Of a stretch of DNA of 11,840 bases, positions 1 to 7,726 are shown in pieces. This DNA is from Candidatus Sumerlaeota bacterium. Its GTDB lineage: Bacteria > Sumerlaeota > Sumerlaeia > SLMS01. The notes beneath the pieces were generated by a model. That model searched no databases and had not been told where the DNA came from. It was given only the letters and a program-made list of their open reading frames with translations. Position numbers and translations under genes: made by a program. The stretch is taken from positions 1 through 11,840 of the forward strand of contig JADZDZ010000159.1 of assembly GCA_020850785.1 (NCBI GenBank). Direction: 5' to 3'. Within the stretch, counting starts at the first letter, position 1, and every line of letters starts with the position of its first letter.

Positions 1-11
1 CACTTCCCGGC

Positions 12-1349
12 GTGACCCGATGGCTGCTCGCGTTTCAGGCATGCAATTCCTGCAACTTCACGATCGCGCTGGGCGCCCCGCTGGTTCTGACAGCGCGACA
101 CCTTGGCGCGAACGAATTCCACATCGGCATCATGAGTGCGCTGCCGATCATGCTGACGGCGTTGCAACTTTTCGCGACGAACCTCGTGGACCGGCTTGGC
201 TATCGCCGCCTCATGCTGATGGGCTGGAGCGCGCGCTCCTTCATGTTGCTGCTGATCTCACCACTCCCCTTCCTCGTGGGAAAGGCGCCTTCGGAATACC
301 TCGTCTGGGGAATGATTCTGCCGATCATGGGTTTCTCGGCAATTCGCGGCTTCGCGTCCGGCGCATGGCTGCCGTGGCTGTCGGCGGTGCTTCCCCCAAG
401 CCAGCGCGGCAATTATCTGGGGCGGGAGCAGCGCACGATGAACCTTGGCACATTCGCGACGCTGCTGCTGAGCGGATGGTTCCTCGGCACCAATCCCAGT
501 AACTGGCAATACGCGCTGTTGTTCGTCTTCGCGTGGATGGCGGGCATGGCCAGCGTTTACTTCCTGCGCAAGACGGATGACACGCCGCCCACGGCAAGGC
601 AGGGGGAGCCGCGCCGCGGCATCGCGGAACTGCTGCGCGGAGTGCGACGCACCTGGCGCCACACGCCCTTTCGCCGCACGATGCATTTCATCTTTGTCTA
701 TACACTGGCGTTGTCGGCGTTTCCCGCTTTCCTCGTGCTCTTCGTGAAGGAGGAACTGCACTTCAAGGAAGGCGAGGTGCTGGTGGTTCAGGCAGCCAAT
801 GCCGTTGGCGTTTTCATCACCGCAGTATATTGGGGAATGCTGAGCGATCGTTCCGGCAGCAGGCCACTGCTGCGCATTGCGGATATCGGCATGATCATCA
901 TCGTGCTCTATTGGATCGCAGCGGCGTTCAACTTCCACACGACCACGTTCCTTGAAGCAGCCGTCGCCTACGTCCTGTGGGGCGCATGCGCAGCCGCCCA
1001 TGCGGTTGCCCAGGTCAGGTTGGTGCTCGGCTGCTATCCGAAGAGGGAACTGCTGGTCGGAACCGCGGTTTTTCAGGTGATTGCCTCCGTGAGCGGCGGC
1101 ATCGCACCGCTTCTTACCGGATGGATCCTGATGAAGCTTCGCAGCGGCGACGCGATGACTCCCGGCGCCGGAAGGTCTGCCTTCGTTGTCGTCTTCGCGC
1201 TGTCGCTGGCGCTCGCGCTGCTTTCGCAGATTCTGCTGTCCCGCGTTCCCGAAATGAAGGCGATTCGCACGCACAAGCTGCTGATGCAGGTAATCTACGA
1301 CTGGCCAATCAAGGTGCTTTCGGGAATGAATTCCAACACCCGGAAGTGA
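12..1349 (+). CDS. Major facilitator superfamily (MFS) transporter, 5' end uncertain
   Basis: Integral inner-membrane transporter of the MFS fold, about 445 residues with roughly 12 hydrophobic helices, the usual MFS size. The loop after helix 2 carries a motif-A-like LVDRLGYRR (residues about 59-67). Its counterpart in the second half is LSDRSGSRPLL (about 277-287), which supports two six-helix halves. The first helix (WLLAFQACNSCNF onward) begins almost at the start, so little is missing. The GTG at 12 is the first in-frame start seen, but it has no visible ribosome site and the frame stays open to the window edge, so the true start may lie upstream. The C-terminus ends in a short basic cytoplasmic tail. 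The gene converges on the next gene with only 15 bp between stops. Substrate cannot be read from the sequence. Proximity to glycan genes is suggestive only. Confidence 0.85.
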   Translation: MTRWLLAFQACNSCNFTIALGAPLVLTARHLGANEFHIGIMSALPIMLTALQLFATNLVDRLGYRRLMLMGWSARSFMLLLISPLPFLVGKAPSEYLVWGMILPIMGFSAIRGFASGAWLPWLSAVLPPSQRGNYLGREQRTMNLGTFATLLLSGWFLGTNPSNWQYALLFVFAWMAGMASVYFLRKTDDTPPTARQGEPRRGIAELLRGVRRTWRHTPFRRTMHFIFVYTLALSAFPAFLVLFVKEELHFKEGEVLVVQAANAVGVFITAVYWGMLSDRSGSRPLLRIADIGMIIIVLYWIAAAFNFHTTTFLEAAVAYVLWGACAAAHAVAQVRLVLGCYPKRELLVGTAVFQVIASVSGGIAPLLTGWILMKLRSGDAMTPGAGRSAFVVVFALSLALALLSQILLSRVPEMKAIRTHKLLMQVIYDWPIKVLSGMNSNTRK

Positions 1350-1364
1350 ACGCCCTCCGGTGAC

Positions 1365-2573
1365 TTACAGGAGCGCCCCCAGCGCATCGTCAAGCACCGC
1401 CCCCATGGCAGACCAGATGTGTTTCCGCGCGACGGAAATGCGCGCCTGCGACAGCGCCGCATCCCTGTCGTCCACGCAGGCGCTTATCGCGTTGTCCATG
1501 TCGCCAGCCGAGTGGATGAAATGCACCGCGCCCGGCAGTTCACACTGGCTGGCAATGCGAACAACTTCCGGCAGCGGAATCGACAGAATCGGCTTCCCGC
1601 TTGAAAGATATTCGTTCAACTTTTCCGGGTACATCGTCTCCGTGAATTGATTCCGTTTGTGGAGGAGAATCAGTGCGTCGGCCTGTTCATACACGACCGG
1701 ATAATCCTCGTGCGACAGGCGGCCAAGCAGGTGCACCTTCGGATGCTGCTGCAAGAGGTCCTTCAGCTCGTTGTCTGTGTTTCGATCAAGATTGCCCGCG
1801 AATGACACGGCGCCGACGCGTTCGTTGGAGAGAAGTTTTTTGACGAGGGCCCCGTCCATCCGATGATCGATGACGCCTCCGTAGAGAAACAACGGACGTG
1901 GCAGCTTCGAGAGTGAGGCACGAAGCACCCCGCTGCGGGAGCCTTCAGAAACTTTTCCGCCAAAGTCGTCGGGGATCGCGTTTTCCAGCAGCAGCGTGCG
2001 CCTTGCGACGGTGCGGCGCGCCTCCAACTGCGGCAGTGAACTGCACGCGGTGACATGCGCAGACTGCATCAAATCCTTCTCCCAATCGTGCAGCATCTGC
2101 TGCTGCCACGAATTCAGCGCGGGGCTTTTCGCAAGCTCATCATAGACATGATAGACGGATGCAACATCCGCGAAGTGCCCCGCAATGGCACCGTGCCATG
2201 GCGCACCATACCAGACAGCGTCCACGCGCCATCCCATCCGCGAAAGAAATGACTTTGCGCCCTTCGCCATTCTGTTTGCGGTCAACTGCCTCCACCATTC
2301 CCCCAAGGCACGGTTTGGAACCATGCGCGGTGCGAAGGGGAGCATCATTCCCGGCGCGATGATGTGAAATTCCGCCGGATGCATCGCGTCCGGTGGCGCG
2401 GCGTGTGATGAGGAAATCCGAAGCCTGACCGGTGGCTCCACATAGACAACACGCCAGCCGCGCTGCGCCAGCGTCCACAGGTGGTAGCGCGGCGACCCGA
2501 ACACCTGCGGCCAGCGCCAGGTTCCCGCGGCGAAGGCAAGGATCGTTCTCTTTGGTTCCGCGATTTTACTCAT
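1365..2573 (-). CDS. GT-B fold glycosyltransferase (GT1/GT4-like)
   Basis: Predicted cytoplasmic sugar transferase of 402 residues, normal for single-protein GT-B enzymes. The N-terminal half has a beta-strand/loop opening (ILAFAAGTWRWPQVFGSPRYH, about 11-31, including an F-GSPRYH acceptor-side loop) and VVYVEPP (about 42-48). An YHVYDE segment (about 141-146) resembles the mid-domain Asp motif of TuaH-like and related enzymes. The C-terminal half has the strand LFLYGGVIDHRMD (about 228-240), HLLGRLSHED (about 281-290), and a donor-binding segment MYPEKLNEYLSSGKPILS (about 314-331) equivalent to the P-K-x-x-E-Y-x-x-x-G-x-P motif of GT4 enzymes. I chose ATG at 2573: the conserved fold starts just after it, and the longer ATG at 2651 overlaps a candidate -10 box. 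The gene diverges from the WecG gene, so it is probably part of the same polysaccharide locus. Donor and acceptor sugars are unknown. Confidence 0.85.
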   Translation of the reverse strand: MSKIAEPKRTILAFAAGTWRWPQVFGSPRYHLWTLAQRGWRVVYVEPPVRLRISSSHAAPPDAMHPAEFHIIAPGMMLPFAPRMVPNRALGEWWRQLTANRMAKGAKSFLSRMGWRVDAVWYGAPWHGAIAGHFADVASVYHVYDELAKSPALNSWQQQMLHDWEKDLMQSAHVTACSSLPQLEARRTVARRTLLLENAIPDDFGGKVSEGSRSGVLRASLSKLPRPLFLYGGVIDHRMDGALVKKLLSNERVGAVSFAGNLDRNTDNELKDLLQQHPKVHLLGRLSHEDYPVVYEQADALILLHKRNQFTETMYPEKLNEYLSSGKPILSIPLPEVVRIASQCELPGAVHFIHSAGDMDNAISACVDDRDAALSQARISVARKHIWSAMGAVLDDALGALL

Positions 2574-2649
2574 CGTGTGCTGAAAAGGGCGCTTTCCGTT
2601 GCTCTGGCCGCAAACCGGACGGCAAATGGCGCGATCAGATTTCAGAATC

Positions 2650-2678
2650 ATTTTACGAAGGGCAGGCAGCTAGTCCAA
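2650..2678 (-). promoter_or_regulatory. Candidate sigma70-type promoter for the divergent glycosyltransferase gene
   Basis: On the - strand, TTGGAC (plus-strand 2673-2678) is followed after exactly 17 bases by TAAAAT (plus-strand 2650-2655). The -10 matches the TATAAT consensus at 5 of 6 positions and the -35 matches TTGACA at only 3 of 6. Transcription would begin near 2643, leaving a leader of about 70 bases before the ATG at 2573. This arrangement argues against the longer start at 2651. It is motif-based and unproven. No comparably good promoter was seen on the + strand for the WecG gene. Confidence 0.35.
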
Positions 2679-2684
2679 TCCCGC

Positions 2685-3419
2685 GTGATCACGGAACCTG
2701 CGAAATTTTTGGCGCTGAAACTGACGCCGTGCGGGGCGGATGAGTTGATCGATTGGCTGACGTCCCCGCACGAGGAGCCGCGCGCTGCGGCATACTTGAA
2801 CGCCCACACTGTGAATCTCGGCTTTGCGGACCAATCCTTTGCGAAGTCCCTGAATGCCATGGACGTCGTGTATGCGGATGGGATGGCGGTGGTGAAGGAG
2901 GCGCGGCGTCGCGGCATCCCCGCGCGCGAACGCGTCAGCGCGGCGGATTTTTTCATACGCTTCCTGTGGGTCGCGACGAACAGGAAATGTTCGCTCGCCT
3001 TCGTCGGCGGGCCGCCGGGCCTTGCGGAAAAATGCGCGGATCACCTGCGCGGGCAGGTGCCGGGCCTGGATGTCATCCTTGTGCATGATGGCTACTTCGC
3101 CAGAGGTGATGCGAAGGAGGATGCGCTGATTGCCGCGCTGAAACAGGCGGGCCCGGCAATCGTGCTGCTGGGAATGGGAAGCCCGCGGCAGGAGGCGCTC
3201 GCTCTTAGGTTGCGGGACGAAGCACGGCTGCCTACCGTGTGGTGCGTGGGTGCCTTGTTTGAATACTTCACACCGGGGCATCGCAGGCATGCACCACCAT
3301 GGATGCGCGAATGGGGATTGGAATGGTTGTTTCGTTTGATGCAGGAACCGCGGCGCCTCGCAAGGCGCTACCTGATTGGAAATCTGAAGTTCCTCGTGCG
3401 ATGCTGGACGTGGAAGTGA
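2685..3419 (+). CDS. WecG/TagA/CpsF family glycosyltransferase (GT26)
   Basis: Membrane-associated glycosyltransferase that in known members adds a UDP-activated sugar, often an N-acetyl-aminosugar or its uronate, to a lipid-linked first sugar during polysaccharide or teichoic-acid assembly. The 244 residues fit the family. Family signatures appear in order: AYLNAHTVNLGFAD (36-49), VVYADGMAVVKEARRRG (61-77) with the catalytic-region Asp65, RERVSAADFF (81-90), FVGGPPG (106-112), LLGMGSPRQE (161-170), VGALFEYFTPGHRRHAPPWM (188-207), and the C-terminal GLEWLFRLMQEPRRLARRYL (211-230), a basic appendage thought to contact membrane or lipid substrate. The GTG at 2685 gives a normal family N-terminus. 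Longer in-frame starts (2481, 2577) would overlap or abut the opposite gene and add non-conserved sequence. No clear ribosome site is seen, so the start is the weak point. It is the first gene of a four-gene + strand run. Confidence 0.93.
   Translation: MITEPAKFLALKLTPCGADELIDWLTSPHEEPRAAAYLNAHTVNLGFADQSFAKSLNAMDVVYADGMAVVKEARRRGIPARERVSAADFFIRFLWVATNRKCSLAFVGGPPGLAEKCADHLRGQVPGLDVILVHDGYFARGDAKEDALIAALKQAGPAIVLLGMGSPRQEALALRLRDEARLPTVWCVGALFEYFTPGHRRHAPPWMREWGLEWLFRLMQEPRRLARRYLIGNLKFLVRCWTWK
3412..3416 (+). promoter_or_regulatory. Ribosome binding site of the large beta-sandwich protein gene
   Basis: GGAAG lies 6 bases before the ATG at 3423 and sits within the last codons of the WecG gene, whose TGA is at 3417-3419. 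It supports the 3423 start and suggests co-transcription with translation re-initiation. Confidence 0.55.
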
Positions 3420-3422
3420 CAC

Positions 3423-5660
3423 ATGGCTGACCGCAGAAAAAAATCACCCGTCCCGATGATCGCGACTGTTCTGTCGGTCCTGTGCGCGATTGCAATCGGC
3501 GCATTTTTCCTGATGGACAAGAAGAGTGCGGCGGTGGAAACGCGCCCGCCCGCAAAGCCGGTGCTGGAAGTTGCGCGGCCGATCGCGAAGCCCACGGCAA
3601 CCGCTGTTGCGCCCCCCACGCCTGCGCCCATCGCCGTGGCCGACGCCACCACCACGCGCACCGCGATTCGCGTGGGCGGTGTGCTGACGGTGGCGGGGGA
3701 AGTGCGTGACGAAGCGGGAGCGGCGCTTTCCGGCATTGGCGTTTACGCGGTGCCCTATCTTCCCGGTGGCGTTCAGGGTTCGGTGCGCGACGCCTTCCGC
3801 AAGGGGGCGCTGTCAGCAAAGTCCGTCACGGATTCCGCTGGAAATTTTGAACAGAAGCTCAATTCCGCCGAGGCCTACTACGTCGGCCTGCTGATTGACA
3901 ATGAGCCGCAACCCTTCGCCCAGATCATCAACGAGCGCGGCGATTCAACGAAGGAGACCGTTCGCCTGACGATGCCGAAGCCGTTTGAAGTGCGTGGTTC
4001 GGTGTTGGATGAAGGTGACCTTCCCGTCGGCCGGATTCCCCTGAAAATTTCCTGGCGCGTGAACACGCTGCGCGAAGGCGATGCGGAATGGCAGTCACGC
4101 GAAGCGCAGACGGACGATCTGGGACGCTTTGTGCAGGCCCTGATGGAACCGGCGGCTGTTCGCGTGGAAATCGACGGCGAAAAACTCCCCGCGCCGTTTC
4201 TGGCATCCGGTCGCGCCGTCGAAATGACGCGCACCGATCTGGAGGGAGTGCGCGAATACCGCATGGACTTGCGTGTGATCTCCGGCGTCCGCATCGTGGG
4301 GCGCGTCATGCAGAGTGCGGAAGGCGCGGAGTTGCCGAAGCCGCTGGCGGGCGTGACCGTCACGGCGGAACGCATCGCAGGCGACAAGAGCTTCCCCTCG
4401 CAAGGCCCCATCACCGTTAAGAGTGATGACAGCGGTGACTTCCGTTTCGAGCGACTTTACCCCGGAACGTACCGCGTGACGGCAATCGATGACAAATTTG
4501 CGGCGGCGCCGGCGCAGGAAATCACCGCAGGAGGCGATGCGCGCCATCAGTTCGTGCTGCATCCCTTCTCCGCAGTGCGCGGCAGCCTGAAGGCCGAAGG
4601 CGCGAAGGCGGGCGACAAGATCAACGTGGCGTTGATCGACCGCTACAACGGCTGGAAGCAGGAAGCCATCGTCGGCGATGACGGCAGTGCGCATTTCTCC
4701 TTCGATGCCATGAAGCCCGGCGTGTATCTGTTGATCGCCGATGGTCAGGCCGGCGGCGCGGAAAAGTACGCCGAGCAGAAAGTTGAACACACGGCAACCA
4801 GCGCGGAAGTCGGCGAGCTTCGGTTGGACCCACTTGGCGAAGTACGCGCGCGATTGATTCCATCGCTTCTCGTGAAGGACTTCGAGGACGTTGCGATTTC
4901 CGCGCAGCCGCTCAACGCCTCCGCCGATCCGTTCATCAACGGAGCGACGCACAACGACTGGCGACGCGCGCCCGCGACCTCTCTGGCGGAAGGTGGCATC
5001 GTGACGCTGGAAAACATGCGGTCGGGCGTGGATTATCTTTTGCTGGTGGAAAAGCGCGCGACGAAGGAAATCGTCGGCTCCGCGCTGGCATCCGTCGCAT
5101 CACCGCAGCCCATCCGAATTGCGCTGCAAGGAACCGGCACCGTGAGCGGTGTTGTGACGAACGATCGCGGGGAGGCGTGCACGAACACTGCCATTGAACT
5201 ACGAACGGGGCTTGGCGCCGTGCAGGGTGAGGCGCCAGACGTCCAGGTGCGCCGCACCGTTACGGATTTCAAGGGACGCTACCAGTTTGCGAATGTTCCC
5301 TCCGGCCAGTGCCGCATTGCCCTTGCGGGAAATGAAGGATCATCGCGTCTGGTTACGATCACCACCGGGAACGAATTCACCTTCGATTTCAAGTGCCGCT
5401 CCTACGTGGCGGTGACTTTCAAGCTGAAGGATGAGGAGACCAAGCCGTTCAAGGACAAGGAGGCATTCTACATCGTTCCGAGGCCGGGAACAGTGACAGA
5501 TTATCCGGTCCGGGAATTGCACTACGGTGCGATGGAAGCCTCCCTGGAGCCGGGAAACTACCTCATCACGCGCATGTCAACACTGGCATCCAAGTCCTTC
5601 GAGGTTTCCCCCCGCCTCGACGGTGAATTGACAATCGACTTCACGACGCCCTCACCATGA
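3423..5660 (+). CDS. Membrane-anchored multi-domain beta-sandwich (carboxypeptidase-regulatory-like) protein
   Basis: A 745-residue protein of unknown function. The N-terminus is basic (RRKK, 4-7), followed by one hydrophobic helix (about 10-31) with no obvious cleavage site, so it is probably a type II anchor with the bulk outside the cytoplasm. A Pro/Ala-rich linker (about 41-75) follows. The rest is a string of modules resembling CarboxypepD_reg or prealbumin-like folds: about 85-158, 186-257, 287-380 (with the typical DDSGDFRFERLYPGTYRVTA, 335-354), 382-440 (KPGVYLLIADG), 471-545, 571-656 (VSGVVTNDRGEA then TDFKGRYQFANVPSGQCRIA) and a last strand-rich segment 660-742. No peptidase catalytic site is visible. 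It begins 3 bases after the WecG stop and overlaps the next gene by 4 bases, so it belongs to the polysaccharide operon. A scaffold, glycan-binding or export-assembly role is inference only. Confidence 0.75.
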   Translation: MADRRKKSPVPMIATVLSVLCAIAIGAFFLMDKKSAAVETRPPAKPVLEVARPIAKPTATAVAPPTPAPIAVADATTTRTAIRVGGVLTVAGEVRDEAGAALSGIGVYAVPYLPGGVQGSVRDAFRKGALSAKSVTDSAGNFEQKLNSAEAYYVGLLIDNEPQPFAQIINERGDSTKETVRLTMPKPFEVRGSVLDEGDLPVGRIPLKISWRVNTLREGDAEWQSREAQTDDLGRFVQALMEPAAVRVEIDGEKLPAPFLASGRAVEMTRTDLEGVREYRMDLRVISGVRIVGRVMQSAEGAELPKPLAGVTVTAERIAGDKSFPSQGPITVKSDDSGDFRFERLYPGTYRVTAIDDKFAAAPAQEITAGGDARHQFVLHPFSAVRGSLKAEGAKAGDKINVALIDRYNGWKQEAIVGDDGSAHFSFDAMKPGVYLLIADGQAGGAEKYAEQKVEHTATSAEVGELRLDPLGEVRARLIPSLLVKDFEDVAISAQPLNASADPFINGATHNDWRRAPATSLAEGGIVTLENMRSGVDYLLLVEKRATKEIVGSALASVASPQPIRIALQGTGTVSGVVTNDRGEACTNTAIELRTGLGAVQGEAPDVQVRRTVTDFKGRYQFANVPSGQCRIALAGNEGSSRLVTITTGNEFTFDFKCRSYVAVTFKLKDEETKPFKDKEAFYIVPRPGTVTDYPVRELHYGAMEASLEPGNYLITRMSTLASKSFEVSPRLDGELTIDFTTPSP

Positions 5661-6049
5661 AAGAAAAAAGAAAAAGCAGTTGGATACCAGTCATCGCGGC
5701 TTTTGTCATTCCGTTGCTGGTTCTCGTCGCGCTGTATTATGCGCAGGTCAAACACGGAACCGCGCCGACGCCCAATGACACGACGCCAATCAACCTTGTC
5801 GTGCGCGTGATGAACAAGAAGGGGGACATGCTGGTGGACAAGGAGGTCTTCATCGCGCGCGACGATGAGAAGGGAGTCCCTTCCGCGAACCCCATGACCA
5901 CCAAGACAGACTCCGCAGGCATGGCGACGGCGACGATCATCGGCGCCGACAATTACGTTATTCGCATCGGCCATGCGGTTTTTCGCGAACGAATCATGCC
6001 GGTGAAACCCGGCGCCCCTGTGGAACTGACCTTCACGGTCGACCAGTAG
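5657..6049 (+). CDS. Small membrane-anchored single-domain beta-sandwich protein
   Basis: A 130-residue protein of unknown function. It has a basic N-terminus (KEKRKSS, 2-8), one hydrophobic helix (about 10-29), a short linker, and a single strand-rich domain from about 45. That domain has INLVVRVMNKKGDMLVDKEVF (45-65), TDSAGMATATIIG (84-96) and a final VELTFTV (122-128), resembling one module of the protein encoded just upstream. Both N-termini share a similar pattern (basic residues, Lys-Ser, Pro, Ile-Ala, then a hydrophobic helix), so they may be related by duplication. Its ATG overlaps the upstream TGA in ATGA, the classic arrangement for translational coupling. Subunits made together in this way often interact, which is inference here. 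No catalytic motif is seen. Confidence 0.72.
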   Translation: MKEKRKSSWIPVIAAFVIPLLVLVALYYAQVKHGTAPTPNDTTPINLVVRVMNKKGDMLVDKEVFIARDDEKGVPSANPMTTKTDSAGMATATIIGADNYVIRIGHAVFRERIMPVKPGAPVELTFTVDQ

Positions 6050-6054
6050 GGACC

Positions 6055-6110
6055 CGCAAACGCATCACACAGGCCCTTTCTCGCCATCCGCGATCTTGAC
6101 TCTGTTTGCG
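6055..6110. other. Short inverted repeat in the gap before the flippase gene
   Basis: CGCAAAC (6055-6061) and its reverse complement GTTTGCG (6104-6110) enclose about 42 bases between the small beta-sandwich gene and the flippase start. It could form a weak long-loop stem. There is no T-run after it, so it does not look like an intrinsic terminator. Chance occurrence is possible. Confidence 0.2.
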
Positions 6111-6123
6111 CGGCGCGGCGTTG

Positions 6124-7620
6124 ATGGCCGCCGCGATCATGTCCGCCGCCTTTTCCGCCACCCGCTGGATCCTTGCAGGAAGCTTCGGCTTCCGGCTGCT
6201 CGGCTATGTGGGGCAGGCGATCATCCTGCACCTGCTGGCGAAGGAAAAGGAGGTCTGGGGCGCCTACGGCAGCCTCGTGGACATCCACATGATGCTGATT
6301 CCGTTCCTGCCGCTGGCGCTGGACCAGGTTCTGGTGCGGGAGAAGAAGCGGGAGAAACGCTACGCAGCGGCGCTGTCGATCATGCTCGCGCTGATCGGGG
6401 GATTCCTGTGCCTGCTGGTCGGCGCGTCGCTGCTGATTCCGTCGCCGGGGGCGGCGAGCATTGCCGGCGCGGCGATCGAGAAGGGCACGACATGGCACGC
6501 GGTGCTCTTCATGATTCCCATCTTCATCGTGATGGCGACGAAACTTTCCGCGCGCAGCATTCTCACGGCGGAATTGGATTTCAAAACCATTTCCATTGGG
6601 GAGTTTGGAAACGGACTGATCACCTACTTCGGCGGTGCGCTGGCCATTTTCACCCTTGGAAAAAGCGCGTGGGCGCTGATGGCCGCGTACCTTGCGGGCG
6701 AAGTCTTTGAGTGTGCCTATGTGTTTCGCAAGGTTCCCTTCCGCATGGTGGCGGTGCTTGCGCCAAGGCGCTGGGGAATTCTGAAGCGGATTTACATGAA
6801 GCACCGGAAATTCTGCCTCGCGACGACGGCGGACCTTACGCTCAGCAACGTCGGTTCACTGATTCCCGTGCCGATGATTTTTGCGCTGATCGGCGGCGCG
6901 GCGGCGGCGGACTTTCGCGTCGCGCGGTTGTTAATTCAAATGCCGGTGCTGTTGCTCGTCGGCTCCGTGGGGCGCGTTGCCTACCCCACGTTCGTTGGCA
7001 CCACGGAAGAAGTGCTGCAAAGCCGCGGACTGAAAATCGTGGGGACCACCGCCGCCTTCCTGGCGCCCGTGGTGATCTGGCTCGCGGCGTTCGGCCCCGC
7101 GACCGCGATGATCCTTGCGGGGAAGGACTACCTGTCCGCGGCGCCGCTGATTGCGTGGATGGGAATCTACATGATCGCCTGCGCGATCTACTCCCCCATC
7201 AGTTCGCTGGACATGGTGCGCAACAAACCGGAAGTGGGATTGTATTGGACGCTGGCGCACACCGTGGCGCGCGTGGCAGTGATCAAGGCCTTCGCGCCGC
7301 AGGGCGTGGTGGCGGTGGTCGCAGCGATGTCCGTCGCCAGTTGCGTGCTCTGGATCGTCTGGGCATGGCTGCTCGGCTGGCTTCTGCAGGCTCCCATGAC
7401 GCGGTATTGGTGGGCCGCGTTGAAGTTCGCACCGCTCTGGATTGCATTGGCTGCAGTGTTCTGGTGGCTGAGGCACCTGCCGGCGATGCATCCGGTCTAT
7501 CCCGCGCTGCTGAGCGGGCTCCCCGTCGCTGTCTATACGTTCATCATCTGGAAATTCTTCCCTGATGAATGGGAGATGCTGCTGAGGCTGTCGGGCCGCA
7601 AAAGGAAGAGCGCCGCCTGA
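6124..7620 (+). CDS. Polysaccharide/oligosaccharide flippase, Wzx/MurJ-type (MATE-like MOP superfamily)
   Basis: Integral inner-membrane protein of about 498 residues with 12 or more hydrophobic segments throughout, matching flippases that move lipid-linked oligosaccharide units from the cytoplasmic to the periplasmic face. The opening GSFGFRLLGYVGQAIILHLLAKEKEVWGAYG (about 19-49) resembles the first helix and loop of this superfamily (R-L-x-G, then a loop ending in G-x-Y-G). The protein ends in a basic cytoplasmic tail (GRKRKSAA). An in-frame TTG at 6106 and an ATG at 6139 are alternative starts. I prefer the ATG at 6124, but none has a clear ribosome site. It lies 74 bases after the small beta-sandwich gene on the same strand, closing the run begun by the WecG homolog. 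That pairing supports a Wzx/Wzy-type route. No polymerase (Wzy) is seen in this window. Confidence 0.85.
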   Translation: MAAAIMSAAFSATRWILAGSFGFRLLGYVGQAIILHLLAKEKEVWGAYGSLVDIHMMLIPFLPLALDQVLVREKKREKRYAAALSIMLALIGGFLCLLVGASLLIPSPGAASIAGAAIEKGTTWHAVLFMIPIFIVMATKLSARSILTAELDFKTISIGEFGNGLITYFGGALAIFTLGKSAWALMAAYLAGEVFECAYVFRKVPFRMVAVLAPRRWGILKRIYMKHRKFCLATTADLTLSNVGSLIPVPMIFALIGGAAAADFRVARLLIQMPVLLLVGSVGRVAYPTFVGTTEEVLQSRGLKIVGTTAAFLAPVVIWLAAFGPATAMILAGKDYLSAAPLIAWMGIYMIACAIYSPISSLDMVRNKPEVGLYWTLAHTVARVAVIKAFAPQGVVAVVAAMSVASCVLWIVWAWLLGWLLQAPMTRYWWAALKFAPLWIALAAVFWWLRHLPAMHPVYPALLSGLPVAVYTFIIWKFFPDEWEMLLRLSGRKRKSAA

Positions 7621-7652
7621 GGCGGGACGCCGGAAAAAAGCGCCGCCCGCCT
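7613..7652 (+). other. Alternative hairpins at the end of the flippase gene, possible weak terminator
   Basis: Three arms are present. CCGCCT (7613-7618) pairs with AGGCGG (7620-7625) around the stop codon. AGGCGGG (7620-7626) can instead pair with CCCGCCT (7646-7652) across a 19-base loop containing an A-run. The two pairings exclude each other. No T-tract follows, so strong intrinsic termination is unlikely. The bases from here to 7726 show nothing else but a ribosome site. Confidence 0.3.
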
Positions 7653-7709
7653 AGCTCTCCATTGCGCCGGGATTTTCTCTGTCGTCATAAACTCCCCATC
7701 GAACCACTT

Positions 7710-7714
7710 GGGAG
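7710..7714 (+). promoter_or_regulatory. Possible ribosome binding site of the solute-binding protein gene
   Basis: GGGAG lies 12 bases before the ATG at 7727, a little farther than ideal. The ATG is supported mainly by the complete signal peptide that begins there. Confidence 0.4.
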
Positions 7715-7726
7715 CCTCCCCCGCGC

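Noticed and set aside
258..1274. Long open frame of 338 codons on the - strand
   Set aside because: It lies wholly inside the MFS gene on the opposite strand and its product is rich in Arg, Gln and His with no family motif. GC-rich third positions keep antisense frames open.
2670..3422. Open frame of 250 codons on the - strand
   Set aside because: It is antisense to the WecG-family gene, which has every family signature in the + frame.
4095..4952. Open frame of 285 codons on the - strand
   Set aside because: It is antisense to the large beta-sandwich gene and its product has no domain-like pattern.
5953..6804. Open frame of 283 codons on the - strand across the gap before the flippase gene
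   Set aside because: It overlaps two + strand genes and its product is rich in Arg, His and Gln, typical of a shadow frame.
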